A stretch of DNA of 64,000 bases from Bimuria novae-zelandiae CBS 107.79 (taxonomy: Eukaryota > Ascomycota > Dothideomycetes > Pleosporales > Didymosphaeriaceae). This document shows, piece by piece, positions 46,773-59,826 of this stretch; within the stretch, counting starts at the first letter, position 1; each line of letters starts with the position of its first letter. The notes below the pieces were generated by a model. That model made no database searches. It was given only the letters and a program-made list of their open reading frames with translations, and was not told the DNA's origin. The position numbers were made by a program, and so were the translations under genes. The stretch covers positions 638,651 through 702,650 of the forward strand of contig ML976691.1 of assembly GCA_010015655.1 (NCBI GenBank), read 5' to 3'.

Positions 46773-47064
46773 TGTTATAACTTAGGAATATTAGGATAGA
46801 CAGGCCTTATAACAGTACACAAGCTCTACCTAAGGATAACGTAATGTCCTAGACTGTCCCAGACGCCAAGCCTACGGGACAATATAGGACCACGTAACCC
46901 AGGTCACGTGACGTCCCAGGAATCCCAAGAAATCCTATAAACCCGAGGCATAAGATACTGTGGGACTTTATAGGATAGGAGGGATATTTATACACTAGTG
47001 GTTTCCTATGTTATGCTCCTTATAGTTAACTTATATATCTTCTGTACGAGTACGTTCTCCTATA
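46773..47064 (+). repeat. 3' LTR of element C, last bases displaced by E
   Basis: Starts TGTTATAAC; aligns with the other C LTRs to CTCCTATA, after which the pogo-like element E begins at a TA. The terminal CA should lie on the other side of E. Confidence 0.75.
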
Positions 47065-47593
47065 ACGTATTCCACATGCGAGCTGCGCACCCGGGCGAGC
47101 TGCGCACTTTTGCCAAGCCTACACTAACTTACTATTAATATATAATAGCTTAACAAAATAATAGTTAATCTGCTTCGTACGAAGCAAATATATAGCTTAC
47201 CTTATACGCTATTTCTAATAACTAAATCTAGTTAGTCTAACGCGCTGCTGCCACGTATAATACGCCTAAATCTACGCTACGTAATAAATGCGCCGGCGTC
47301 CTCCTACGCGATAAAATATAACTAAACTTAATAAAGCTTATAAAGTTAAAGGAGGAGACAATTATCTAGTATATCCTAGATCTTACAAAGTAAGGATACC
47401 TTATAATCCTTGCGTAGGTTTAAAATATAGTAGATACTTTGCTTGCTGCGCGTGGCTAAGGCTAAGTTAGTAAGAACTAGCTGTCTAGCTTCGTTAAGCG
47501 TATGCCTAAGCTTATAATAAGGTTTAATTATAAGCTAGACTACTTAAGAATGCTATGCGAGGATCCTACTATTATATTAAACTAGTTTTAACT
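47065..47593 (+). mobile_element. Element E: left part of a pogo-like DNA transposon
   Basis: Begins ACGTATTCCAC after a TA in the C LTR, with two tandem subterminal units GCGAGCTGCGCAC (about 47078-47108). From about 47340 the plus strand encodes a RIP-damaged transposase N-terminal region that parallels the element at 59827 (YILDLT.., LLAARG, SKN.., LCEDPTII). It stops at about 47593, where another element starts. The DDE half is absent from the window and is expected beyond the right edge. Confidence 0.65.
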
Positions 47594-47595
47594 TA

Positions 47596-47688
47596 ACATG
47601 TTTTATAAGCGAGCGGCCCATACAAGCGAGCGGCCCATACAAGCGAGCGGCCCACCCCACCAACTTTTTGCAGCACATAAACTTCTAC
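47596..47688 (+). mobile_element. Element F: left end of another pogo-like transposon
   Basis: Starts ACATGTTTTATAAG after TA (47594-47595), then three 17-bp tandem units AAGCGAGCGGCCCATAC (47607-47623, 47624-47640, 47641-47657, the last diverging) and CACCCCACCAAC, which parallels the leader of the pogo element at 59827 (subterminal repeats, then CCACCCCACCAAG). It is cut by the 5' LTR of element B at 47689. The remainder should lie beyond the window. Confidence 0.55.
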
Positions 47689-47863
47689 TGTCACGAGTCG
47701 TAGGTCGAGGGCCCTCGACGGCCCTAGTCCGCTCTAGACCAGCGCTATCCGGGCCTTCCGCCTATCTACTTCCCTCGCCGCAGCCCTTCTCTTCCCTCTC
47801 TAAGGGATCGCCTTAGTACTGTGGATAGACTAAGTCGCCCGTAGTCAGGGCGCTTTTTTTACA
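47689..47863 (+). repeat. 5' LTR of element B
   Basis: 175 bp (two extra T in the terminal T run) and near-identical to the A LTRs. Confidence 0.9.
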
Positions 47864-50455
47864 ATACGATCCCTTACCCCCTCATATCTAATTTACCTGT
47901 ACGATAGAATCGACACGAAGAGTTACCCGCCAGACCTTAAAGATAGTAGGAGACCCTTAAAGCAGGTCACTACTCGCAAGACCCTCTAAACAAGAGCCTC
48001 TAATAGTTATAACGCCTTTAGAAGACCTAATAACACCTATAGACCTAGAGGAAGACCCCCCTGCCATTATAAGTAGTAATAATAACTAATAATTAGAGGA
48101 AGTTATCCTTTAAGAACGCCTAGGCGTGCTACAGCTCTAATAACGCATCTAGGAACTAGAGGCCTCCCTAATAATAAAGCGTTACTAATCTAAAGGCAAG
48201 ACCCTAATTAGGAATAAGATAATAACTACCAGCATCTTTAATAACTCCCTAGAGCCTAAGGAGGGTCACGGTAACCCAGGCGAGGCCAAAGATATAAGTA
48301 ATAACCTATTAAGTAATAGCTTAATAGAGGACGCGTCCTTAAGCTTAGATAATGCTAGTTAAGACTAATCTAGGGCCTCTAGAAGTATCTAACGCCCGCG
48401 AATAAAGGATAGATAAGGCCAGGCCCGCACTAGCCGTAATAAAGAACGTTAAATTTAAATAGTGGCTACTACCCTAGACGCATAGCTACTAAAGCCGCTA
48501 AAACCCCCTTAATTTAAGGGTAGAGGTTATAAGGAACTAAACTTATAGAAGAGGGCCTATAAGGACTATATTAACTTCTTACCTGCCCTTAAAACTAATA
48601 AAGCGCAGGTTAGGTTTGTAGTAAAATACTTAGGAGATATATAACGTAACTACTAGAACTAAATAGTTGCCAAGATCCTAGAGTAGAAGCGACACAGGAA
48701 AGTCACCTAAGACCTTCTATAGTAGACTATAGTAGACTCCCTAAGATTAGCCTAGGAGCAAAAGAGTGCCGCTCGCTAAAGGATTAAGGTAGCTAAATAA
48801 GGTATAAAGACCTCTATAGAACTTCTTAACTACCTCAAAGACTAATAGGAGGAATACGACCCAGAGAAGGCCTTAGATAATAATAATAAAGACTATATTA
48901 ATAACTTCTACACGGCACTAGATAAGAAAATCTAAAAACGCCTTAAATAATAGCCGCACGAATAGAAGAGCCTCTCTTGCTTAGAAGTAAAGGTAAATAT
49001 ACATTAGTAAGCGTTAAAACCTTATAAGTTAAAGAAATAACGTACACACGATGTTAATAATAACTTCCTTAACAAGCTAGCTAATAAAAGGCGCGATCGA
49101 AAGCGATCTAGGTCAAATAACATAAGACTATACTAAAGACGCCACGACAGCGACTGTCGCGATAAGGATAGTAAAAAGAAGGCTTAGGTAGTAGAGGACA
49201 AGGATAAGGACTAATACTTCTACTACTATAAATCAGGCTATTATAAGGCGTCCTGTTTAAAGTACAAGGCCGAGGCGGGGAAAGACAAGCTATAGACTAG
49301 GAGGCCTAATAGTCTATAGGCAAAGTTAACTATAACAAGAGTTAATAATAACTAGTTATAGCTATAAGGACCCCTAAAAATATAAGCGGTGGCTTACTAA
49401 TCGCGCTGGATAGTAAAGTACAGCATAAGGGTAATTAATAATAAATTAAAGCCCTAGTAGACTGCGGAGCTAAAGCGAATTTCGTTAGCAGCAATCTAAT
49501 AAAGCGGTTAGGGGTTATAGTAACGATAATAAAAGGCAAACGCTACGTGGCGCTAAACAGATAAGACTTAGGCGTTCTAGGCCAGGCGAAGCTCCCCTAC
49601 ACTATTATAAATAGTCGTGGTAAAACCGAGAGCGGTAGTTGCCTATTCACAGTTAATAATATTAGTAGATTCGACATAGTCCTAGGAATACCCTGGCTAG
49701 CAGAATAGAACCCTATTATAAACTTCTATAATAAGACTCTTCGCTTCGCCTATAGGAAGCGTAAATAGACTAAGATCTTTACTAAATTAGTAAAAGAGTT
49801 CGCTAGCATGGCTAAAGACACAGTAAATAATTATTTTATTATATATGCCACCCTAAAGGACACATTAGGAGGCCCACCCGGAACACTACCTAAAGAATAC
49901 TAGGGACGGTGGGAGGAAGCCTTCTCTAAAGAAGCCGCGAGCATCCTTGCCGACTATGGCCCTTATAAGATAAAGATTAATATTAAGGAAGGCAAGGAAG
50001 TGCCTTTTAGACCACTTTATAATTTATTAGAGTTAGAGTTGGCAGTTCTGCGCGACTATATCTAGAAGAACCTTAAATAGGGCTTTATTTAACTATCGCG
50101 ATTAAGTGCCGGGGCACTAATCCTTTTTATAAAGAAAAAGGATAGAGGCCTCTGCCTCTACGTTAACTATAGGGGACTAAATGCAGTTATAATAAAGAAC
50201 TAATACTTACTTCCCTTAATACAGGAATTCCTTAACTAACTAGGGAATGCCTAAATCTACACTAAACTAGACCTAAGGGACGCCTACCACCGCGTCCGAA
50301 TTAGGGTAGGAGATAAATAGAAGACGGCCTTCTAAATAAGATACAGATAGTATAAATATATAGTAATACCTTTTATCTTGACAAACGCGCCTGCGACCTT
50401 CTAAAGCTATATTAATAATACACTATTAGACCTTCTCGACATCTACTATATTGTG

Positions 50456-50479
50456 TACCTCGACGATATCCTTATCTAC
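50456..50479 (+). pseudogene. Reverse transcriptase active-site motif in element B
   Basis: The codons TAC CTC GAC GAT ATC CTT ATC TAC keep the YLDD box intact, while the flanking frame carries several TAG/TAA. The same place in A reads YLND and in C YLDN. Confidence 0.75.
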
Positions 50480-53400
50480 TCTAAGATAAAGGAGGAACAC
50501 ATCTAGCACGTTTAGACAGTGCTAGAACGCCTTATTAAACGCTAGCTATACGCCAAACTGGCTAAATGCAAATTCTACACACGCAAGGTGGGATACCTAG
50601 GCTTTATAGTATCCCTAGACAGCGTAGAGATAGAGGAGGACCGCGTCGCCTCTATAAAAGATTAGCCTAAACTAAATTTAGTCTAAGTAGTCAGGATCTT
50701 CCTTAGCTTTACTAACTACTATTAAAGGTTTATAAAAAGATTCTCTTAAGTAGTGGCACCCCTTCACGCCTTAATAAGAAGGCTAAAGGGAGCCACTAAG
50801 GGCGGATAGTAATAGAGACTTAAGGAATTAGTTATAATAAGTCTACTAAAGCAGGCTAAGGCCTCCTTCTACTAGCTAAAAGAGAGCTTTATGCGAGGGC
50901 CCTTGCTAGCCTACTTTGACCCTAAAAGACCCTTAAGAGTAGAAACTAACGCTTTAGGTTTCGCGATCTTAGGTATCTTAAGCCAACCGCAACTAGACAA
51001 ATATAGAAAGCTATAATAGTACCTAGTTACTTTTTATTCGCGCAAGATAAACTAGGCAGAATAAAACTATAACACGCATAATAGCGAGTTACTAGCGATT
51101 ATTAAAGCTTTTAAGTATTAACGACACTACCTAGAGGGTGTTAACAAGAAGGTTGAGCTTCTAACTAATTATGCTAACCTGTAAGGGTTTATGTCTATAA
51201 AAGTCCTAACTAGATAGCAGGCAAGGTGGGCCGAATAGCTTATAATATTTAATTTTAAAATTAAATACTATTTAGGAAGGATAAATCCCGCTAATAGACT
51301 ATTACAGAGACCTAACTACGAGTTAGAGGAGGAAACAAGCTTAGACAGGATAGGTAGTTCCTAGTAAAGACTCCTTAAGGCCCTACAGCACAAGTTATAG
51401 CTAAAAGGCGACGCTTTAGACAAAGCAGGCGTAGTAGGCAGCCCATAGCCACTAAAGTAGGCAGGAAGCCCTAGACTAGTAGTAGTAATAAAGGTTGCTA
51501 GACCTAAAACGTTAATAACTAAGGAGGTAGTAGTAAACGATTTAGTAAGCGCTTACCCTATAGTAGAGCTATTAAAGAGAAATAGCTAGGGGGACGAAAC
51601 TATAGAACGAATCCTCTAGTACCTCTAAGGGCCAGAGATGGCAAAGCCGGAATGGCTAAAGCGCTGAATAATTGGACCAGCTAACCTATTACGGTATAAG
51701 AATAGGCTATACGTGCCACCTCTAGCAAGGGTATACATCCTTTAATAATGCTATAATAACCCCCTCGCGGGCTATTTTAGCTTCGCTAGGACCTTAGAGC
51801 TAGTGCTATAAGAGTTCTAGTAGCCTAGTGTCTAATAATACGTAAAGAACTATATCTAGACCTATTAAGCGTGCCCTAGGGCGAAACCTGTCTAACACGC
51901 AACGCACGACTAACTTAATAGCCTACTAGTCCTAAGGGGCATCTAAGAGGACATTGCTATAGACATAGTAATAGATCTACCTAAGAGTAAATCCAGAGCC
52001 TATCGTTATAATAGTATCCTAGTAATTATTAACTAGTTTTTTAAGATGGCACACTACATCCCCACGCAAAAGGACCTAAAGGTAGTAAAGCTAGCTAAAG
52101 TCTTTAAAAGAGAGGTTCTACGCCTATACGGCCCTTCGAAGTTAATAGTTATAGATAGAGGTAGCCTATTTATATTAGCTTATTAGAGCACCTTTACTTA
52201 ATATTTAAAAACTAAGTAACTCCTCTCTACTACCTTCTACCCGCAGACAGATGGATAGATAGAATAATAGAACTAAACGCTTAAATAGTACCTTTGAGTG
52301 TTCTATAACTACGAATAATCTAATTAGGCGGACCTTTTATTTAAAGCAGAATATTTGTATAACAATAGTATTTATAGCTCTATAGAAGTGTCGCCATTTG
52401 TTATAGTATATGGCCTAAATCTACCAATAGTAAGCCTGCCCCGAGAAGTATAACTACGCGGGTTAGTACCTATAGCAAGGGCCAAAGCGGCAGTTCTAGC
52501 CTAGACTAGGGTCTAGATAACCTAAGCGATCCTCAGGGCACAGGCGTACCAGGCGACGTGGTATAACAGGAAGCATAAGGCCCAAACCTTTATAGTAGAG
52601 GACATGGTATACCTTAACGCCCGCAACATACGGTTAACTAGGCCTAAAAAGAAACTTAACTACAAGTCTTAGGGTCCCTATAGGGTAAAACAGCGAATTA
52701 GTTAACAGGCATATGAGCTAGAGCTACTAAAGGACTTTTATATTTACTTAGTGTTCTATGTGTCTCTCCTAAACTAGGTAGCCTTAAAAGGACTACTATA
52801 ACAGGAGCAAAGCCTGCCTAAGGTTATTATATTATAAGCAAGGGAGGATATATACCTAATTAAAGGAATTAGATCTAGGGTACTCCAGGACGGAGAATGG
52901 CTGTATAAAGTTAAGTAAAAAGGATACGATAGCGATAAGAACTAGTAGTTATCTATAAAGAAGATCTCTAAAGGGGCGATAAAGTAGTTCCTAAAGGGCT
53001 TAGACAAGGAGACTAAAGGTCGCCCTAGACAGGAGCCTAAGAGGCGGGGTCGCCCCCCTAGAGAAGGAGGAAGACAGCACTCGATAGTAATTAGTAATAA
53101 ATTACCCTAGAGAGTACACTTTATAGGCTGCGAAATACTAGAATGAACAGGGCAAAGGATTCTTAAATAGACTAAAGACTAGAACGAGCTATCTAGGCCT
53201 ATTTACGCCTCTTGGGGCCTAATAGAGGCTTATAAGCCTATTTAGACCGTACCCAACGCGATTATAGCCAACCGAAACCTAACTAAAACTACCTAAGGGT
53301 ATAGAACGTAAATAAAATCTAGACACTATTAATAGGGGCAGGAATCCCTAGATTATACTAGATAACCCTCTTAATTAGTTAAGCGCTTAGACTCGTAGGC

Positions 53401-54066
53401 TTACTAGAAAGTCTCTTAACTACCCTTACTCTTAATCTTCTTCTTTACTTCCTCCGCGAGGAAGTCTAGCGTGGCTAAAACACTAGCCTTAAACGCTAAC
53501 TACCCTAAATTAGCATTAATAACCTAGGATTAGGGTTAAGGACCTTTACTAACTTAGGAGTAACCTTCTTGCGCCTAGGGGTAAGAGCACTAGCAGTAAC
53601 TAGGGAGGTTAAACTACCCCCCTCTATAGTAGAAGCTTTCCTCTTCCGCTTCTCCTTAATGGAGAGGCCTACTATCGGAATAATCTCCTTAAGAGGCCAG
53701 GTGTTATAACCTAAGTAGTAGGAGGTTAACAGGTTTCCGCAGAATTTAGATCTGGTAGCCCTATGTAACTTAGTCTAAATAACCCTTAACTATACTAAAT
53801 AACACTTATATAATAATATTACTCTATTCTATCTCTAGTACCTGCGCGGTGGCCTTTACTAATGCCTTATCTAATTTAGAGAGGTTAATCTTGTCGCATA
53901 TATACGTATTAATTTAGGTTAAGCGCGGTATAAGGGTAATTAGGGTACTTAACACGTTCTTTAAGTTATCTTTAGGTATCTGCTACTAATTAGCCTTAAA
54001 ACCCCTATATAACCCTTAAAGCGCCGACTTACCTGCTAATAATCTTTACTATTGCTATAGCAGGCA

Positions 54067-54242
54067 TGTTAGATGTCACGTCTTAATGGATGTCCTGATG
54101 ATTCGGGGGGTTGAATTAATGTATTAGGTTGTTCTTTCTGTCTACGGGGTTCCCTCGGCAGGTTCTGTGTGTTCTCGGTTAATCCCTGGCCTTTTTCGGG
54201 CTACCCCTAATCCTCTAAACTTAATATGCTTTTTATCTAACA
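54067..54242 (-). repeat. Left LTR of the Copia element
   Basis: 176 bp starting TGTTAG and ending TCTAACA; pairs with 59100-59275, from which it differs by a few transitions. Confidence 0.88.
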
Positions 54243-57200
54243 CACCCCCTCAGCTTAGAGCCGTTCGAGCCATGGCCAAGGTTATCAGACGAGGGTAAGG
54301 TTATTAAGCTAGTCTTAAATCTCCTCTAAAGGTGCTTTATTAGCTACCTTTCGATCCCTTACCTCCACCAGTCCCAGTTGCTTTAGGAAGTTCTGCTACT
54401 AATTTACCAAGAGTGCTTTAGTTAAGCCGTCTGCAATTATCTTTGCGGATTTAGTGTATTCTACCTTTATCCTTCCCCTGGTTACTTCCTGTCGGAGCTA
54501 GTGATTATGTATATCGACGTGTTAAAGCTTCGTATGCAGCTTCGAGATCTCCTACGTTACTAGCTAAATAGTTTACTAGTTGTCACATTGGATTATAATA
54601 GTAGGGCTAGGTAGCTTAACTTTTAGTTTCTCTATTAATCTTAATGTAAAGATAGCTTCCTTTGCGACTTGCGCTAGAGCAAGGAGCTTAGCTTCTATAG
54701 TTAACGTAGTAATAGTGTCTTATTTGCTTGCACGCCATGCAATAAGGCTATTAAATAGCTTAATAGCGTAGCCTTGCGAGCTCTTACGGTCTAGAGTATT
54801 ATCTATAAATAAGGCATTACTTACTACCTGCAAGAATTCGCCTCCTCTAAGTTAAAGTGTCTTCCACTTTGTTTCGTTAAGGTACAGCAGGGCTCGGTCA
54901 GCCGCATAATAATGTTCTAGACCAGGATTTAATAAGAATCTCGCTAGCCTTAAGGTTGCGAATGCAATATCTGGTCGGGTACTAATAGCTATATATAGGA
55001 GTAATCCAATCTTACGTTAGTATTTATTAATCTTTGTAAGCGAAGCTAGCCCTTCTCTCGGCTTAAGCTCCCCTATGCCCATTAGAGTGTCATGTCGGAT
55101 TGTTTGGTCATTAACCAGCCGGCTAATTTTGTCACAGTATGCGGCCTAGGAGAGTTAAATAAGTTAGTTCTGCTAATCTCTAATTACTTTAATTCCTAGG
55201 AACTATAGTAGGTCTTCTCCGCCTATTATTAAGTATTTCTTCCTGAGTTGTTTTACGACTTACTAAGCTTAGCCAGCTTTATCTTGGTGGTGCGCAATAA
55301 TAATGTCGTCTACGTAAAAGAAGATAATAATACTATCCTTAATTATGTAGCATGGCTCATAGGGCACGGTCTAGAAACTAAACTTAATAAGCGTAGCTAT
55401 AAACTCTTTCTACTAAAGAAGTGGTAAGATTCGCAGTCCGTAGAGTGCCTTCTAGACTTTAAGGACAGTACCAGGTTTTTGATATCCAGGCGGCATGCGC
55501 ATGTAGACTTCTTAATCCAGTAATACGTATACAAACGCGTTAGTAACGTCATATTATATAAGTTCGAGGTCATATTTGGCAGCAATTGCCATAAGTAAGT
55601 AGAAGGATCTTCTAGCTAATATTACTACGTAGGTGTCCTAGGAGGTTATATTGCGTTATTAGTCTCCTCTAACTACCAGTCGCGCTTTGCACTTGATAAA
55701 CTAGTAATATTTATTAAACTTATACACATACACCCACATGCAGTCTAGGATTTATTAGCCTATTACCTTTACTATCTTGTATAGTACTTCCATCCAGGAT
55801 TGGGTAATTCTATGACTATCTAGATGCGATTGCTGCGCTTCCCGGAATAATTCTCCCATCGGATGTTGGTTAAGGTCCGTTTTATAAGTAGGTGGTAGAG
55901 GTAACTATAATTGGTGAATCTTAACGCCCTTTGCTAGTAGTCTTTTTATCTAGGCTTTGTTAATTATATTCTTATTATATTTTCCAACCCTTCCTGCTTT
56001 CGTTCCTGCCATGAAAGCTGCTGCCCAGGGGACTGTCTTAGATAAAGTAATCTCGGGTAGGTTTATATTTTCCCTTGTTATTAGCTGTGCTAGCAGAGCT
56101 GCAGGTAGTAGAGTTAAAGGTAGTGTTAAGTAGTAATCTCTAATCTTCCTTCCTTAATAGTAGCCCGGTGGGTCTACTTCGTCCTCTATAAGTAATTCGT
56201 TTTCTGCGACATCGTCTTCGTAGAATAATTCGGTTTCTAGTTAGTGCACCAGTGGTGGTAGCTTAATTATCTTAATATGTGTAGCTATCTCGGCCAGCGT
56301 ATTATGCATAACGTTATCTATTAGATCCTCTATCTTCCTGTCAAAGATTATATTTTTATTAAATACGACGTCTCGCGTGCTGATAACCTTAGCTAGCGTT
56401 AGTATCTATATTTAGTAAATGTTTAATAACTAGTATCTAATAAGGTATCCGATCCATGCTTTAGGGTCGAGTCGTTGTAGTCTCGATTTTCCACGGTGGG
56501 TATTATCTATTATAGCGAATGCTTTGCATCCGTACGCCTTTAGGTAGGCTAAGTTTAGTTTCTTAATAGACGTAACGATCCTATTAGCTAGTGATACTCG
56601 TGTGAAGAATATCTCATATAGTGTTTTTTAGTTATTCGTATAGTTTGGCGTTCGATTATATAGATACACTCTAGCTCTTATAATTTTAGGCTAGAGTTCC
56701 TATAGAAGGTTTGCGTCTAGACGCATTACGCGAGATTTTTCTTTATTCACGCCCCCTAAGCGTTTAGCGCCGCTATTTTAAGCTTGCGTGTCTAGTGCTA
56801 AAGGCTTAATAATCATGCCTAGGCTTTTCAGCCACCACTCGACTTCGGGTTTGACTGTGGTGATCTCATTGTCCGTTTCAATAACTTTTAGAGTGATGTT
56901 ATATTGGTTCTTAAGAAATCCGAAGAAGATTATTAATATCTTAATAATTAACCTTGCCGTTCGGTTATCCGTGAAGTAGAAGTCCCATTAGAGACTGGAA
57001 TATCTATCCATAACAAGCATCTAGCTCTTCTCTTTGTTAAACAATAGTAATTCGTAGGTATGGAAATTAATGGAAAGCCTTTCTGCGGGTCCTTACTCAT
57101 TAATCCTAGGTGCGCAGCTTATCTGCCTTCGCATCTTTACTCTTCTATATAAGTTACACTCTACTATTATAATTCCTTTAACGCGCACCCCCTCAGCTCG

Positions 57201-59099
57201 CTGCACTAGGTGCTTAATTACGGCGGGTCCTGAATAACCAAGCCTTTTGTGCCATAGGAGGGCTAATACTCTTTAAGGTTATTATTACGTTTAAAAATTA
57301 TAGGAATGCGTATAGTGCGCTGCATAGTGCACGGGTTAGTGTTCTAATACCTATTATCTATAAATTTCGGTGAGCTCTCTAATAGTTATTCTATTTAGTC
57401 GCTTTAGGGTAGTAGGCTCTAATTAGGTATCCCACTAGAATCCCTTCTGCCTCAGCACTTGGAAGGAGACTAGGTTACATAGCATGTCTAGGCATATTAC
57501 TACGTTATATAGTACTAGTCTTTTAGCTCCCTGTTTGTGTTTTAGGTTCAAGATAATAGTTCCGTATCTCTTTACCTAGATTTAAGTGTCGCCTGCCTAT
57601 ATAAAGTCGCCTTGTGTAGGTGGCTAATAGTTCTAAATCTAATTAGGGTCGTTCGTGATGTGGCACGTCGAGCCCGAGTCAAGGATAAAAGAACGCCGAA
57701 GAGGATAGTTAAATTAGTCTATAGTAAAGGTCACAGAATAGGCGGCTTGCACCTTTAAAATCTATCTTCTATTTAGTTACTAATTAGTAATCTCTAGAGT
57801 TAGGGTATAGGAATTCTTAAAGGATAGAGTCTTAGTTCTAGGTCTACTTTAAGCTCTTAGTAGACTTTAAAAATTAGCATCGTGCTCTTGTTTCAGAGCA
57901 ACGTATTTAGCTATTCTTAGGTTTAGCTCCCACCATTCTAGTGCTTTGTCCGGGTAGAGATAGAAGCATTCCCTAATAGGGTGTCTTATATCGCAGGCTA
58001 GGCACTTAGCGGTTTTATTAGTGCCTGCTTTAGCAGGTTTACCACGATTAGCGTCCGCTTTAGCGGAGTTACTACTACCTCGTTAAGAGTTTAAAGAGCT
58101 TAAAGGTGCACGATTATTATCCTTCACAGCTATACGTTAATGTCGGGGTCTACCCCGTTTTATACCCCGAGAGTTTCCTATTTCTACATGTTAGGGATTC
58201 CCTTGCATACTCTAGGCAGCTTGGCTGCTTTTAGCAAAATAAGATAAGTCTTTCGTTGCAAACGCTGCCTTTTAGCTTCTATTTCGCGTTATTAGATAAT
58301 TTAGCATTATATATTCTTAGAAACGTCCTATTATGTCCTTTCGGTCTATGCCAGGTAGGTCCTTTCCATTTAATTGGAAGGTTGCAGCCCATACTAGAGC
58401 TATCTTATTTACTACTAATATAAAGTCTATAGCCACAGGATTAAATTGTGTGGTATTAGACACGTTTAGTGTCTCGGCCTCTATTACAGCATAATTATAT
58501 TTAGTAAGCTATGTGTCCTAGTTATTTACTATGCGTAGAGGCTTTAACAAGCTATAGTATCGCTGTCGCGCTTGCTCTTATTTAAACTTAGAGGTAACTC
58601 CTACTTTTGCTTTTAGCTTTATAATCTATTCTTTAATAGTAGTATCTAGGAGATAGCAAGTGCGTTGTAGATGCGGTGCTACTAATAACTAGATAAACAC
58701 TACGATCTGCTGCAAACTTGCAACTTTAGTCTTATACTTTATGTACTGCATCTTATATTTCTCCATCCGGAGTTTATAGAGGTCTAAATCCTCTTTATAG
58801 CTCTTTAGTCTAGCAGACAAAAGTTCGAATAGTCTTAATAGTAAGACGCCGTCTGGAAGGGTTGCGGCTGGCGTATAGTCTGCCGTCTCGGGTAGCTTGG
58901 GCTCAAATGGCTCTATGAGTGGGGTAATCGCTAAATCGGGGTCGACTTGCGCCTATGTATTGTATGCGACGCAGCGGGCTTGTAGTTAGTTAACCTAGCT
59001 ATAGTATTTAGTGTTATCACGAAGAATAATCGTTCTGTTAGTTTAATTTAGGTTTTAGGTTGCCATTTTCGCTCTTGTTGAGGCAGTAAGACTCTTAAT

Positions 59100-59275
59100 T
59101 ATTAGATGTCACGTCTTAATAGATGTCCTAATAATTCGGGGGGTTGAATTAATGTATTAGGTTGTTCTTTCTGTCTACGGGGTTCCCTCGGCAGGTTCTG
59201 TGTGTTCTCGGTTAATCCCCGGCCTTTTTCGGGCTACCCCTAATCCTCCGAACTTAATATGCTTTTTATCTGACA
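59100..59275 (-). repeat. Right LTR of the Copia element
   Basis: 176 bp; the first bases read TATTAG where the other LTR has TGTTAG, and the end is ATCTGACA, followed by TSD AGGCA. Confidence 0.88.
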
Positions 59276-59408
59276 AGGCATCGCAGCGGCAGATTAAATT
59301 ATAGTCTTTTAAATCTATTAGGCCGAGATTAATATATACTATCCTAGACTAGACACGACGCATCTCCTTAACTTAAAACTAGTAGAGCTTTATCTTCTTA
59401 TAATTAGA

Positions 59409-59624
59409 CTACTTAAGGCTGTCTAAGATAATAGGAAGGCAGGTATAGCATAGGTTAATAGTACTAACCACGCTTGCACGCGCCTTATTAACTAGGGCCT
59501 TAAGGATAGCGTTCGCGGTACTTATAGTGCTAAATAGCGTGGGTATATCTAGACAAAGTCCGAAGGTTGCTGAAGAGGGCGGTAGAGAAGTAATAAGTAC
59601 AGGGACGACTTGGCAGGCCTGCAC
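59409..59624 (-). pseudogene. Antisense ORF relic in element B 3' region
   Basis: 71 codons parallel to the element A minus-strand ORF (QACQVVPVLITSLPPSSATF, LDIPTLFSTISTANAILKAL). The two copies differ by conservative or synonymous changes, and the reading continues after one TAG into KKIKLY and VKEMRRV. It is separated from its continuation (below 54066) by the Copia insertion. Confidence 0.5.
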
Positions 59625-59826
59625 TGGGTTAGTCTACCTTCACGACCCCCAAATTTAGAGTGGCTAGGTACCGAAATGGGAGGCATCTAGGGTCAGGCAC
59701 CCTAGACTGCTATAGATCAGCCAGGTCGTACTTACGGGTTAGGGAGCCTCTGGGATGAGGTAAGCCGCCGAGTGGAGAGTAAGAACAAGGGTTTTAGGCC
59801 TTAGTGTAAGCCTGAGATTCAGCTTA

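Larger units (their letters stand above)
32747..47064 (+). mobile_element. Element C: RIP-degraded Ty3/Gypsy chromovirus, split by A
   Basis: LTRs are at 32747-33040 and 46773-47064. Own sequence is about 7.1 kb (32747-38571 and 45762-47064); A occupies 38572-45756 inside it. Domain order on the plus strand fits Ty3/Gypsy: a gag zinc knuckle at 34122-34163 (CLRCGE, stop, GHFTRNY), reverse transcriptase around 36560-36720 (NALATF and YLDNILIY), RNase H near 37120, integrase to about 38571, then a chromodomain-like stretch near 46060-46190 (KYLVK.. and NYKAALEKFYKK). Stop codons TAG/TAA occur every few codons, mostly where CAG, CAA or TGG would be expected, as RIP produces. A chromodomain usually directs integration to heterochromatin. 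Neither end has a readable target duplication, because D lies on the left and E is inserted in the last bases of the 3' LTR. Confidence 0.8.
54067..59275 (-). mobile_element. Ty1/Copia retrotransposon nested in element B
   Basis: 5209 bp with LTRs at 54067-54242 and 59100-59275 (176 bp; TGTTAGATGTC..TTATCTGACA) and a 5-bp target duplication AGGCA (54062-54066 and 59276-59280). Reading is on the minus strand: a gag CCHC knuckle at 58004-57966 (CLACDIRHPIREC) comes first, integrase follows, then reverse transcriptase with YVDD (rc of 55305-55318, FYVDDIIIAHH) and a conserved HPMGELFREAQQSHLDSH stretch near 55800-55860, and RNase H toward 54400. Integrase before reverse transcriptase is the Copia order. 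Stop codons and broken frames show it is dead, but it is less AT-skewed than the Gypsy elements. Confidence 0.85.

Noticed and set aside
47598..47816. 72-codon ORF across the F/B junction
   Set aside because: It spans the 17-bp tandem repeats and the GC-rich LTR; openness comes from composition, and the two parts belong to different elements.
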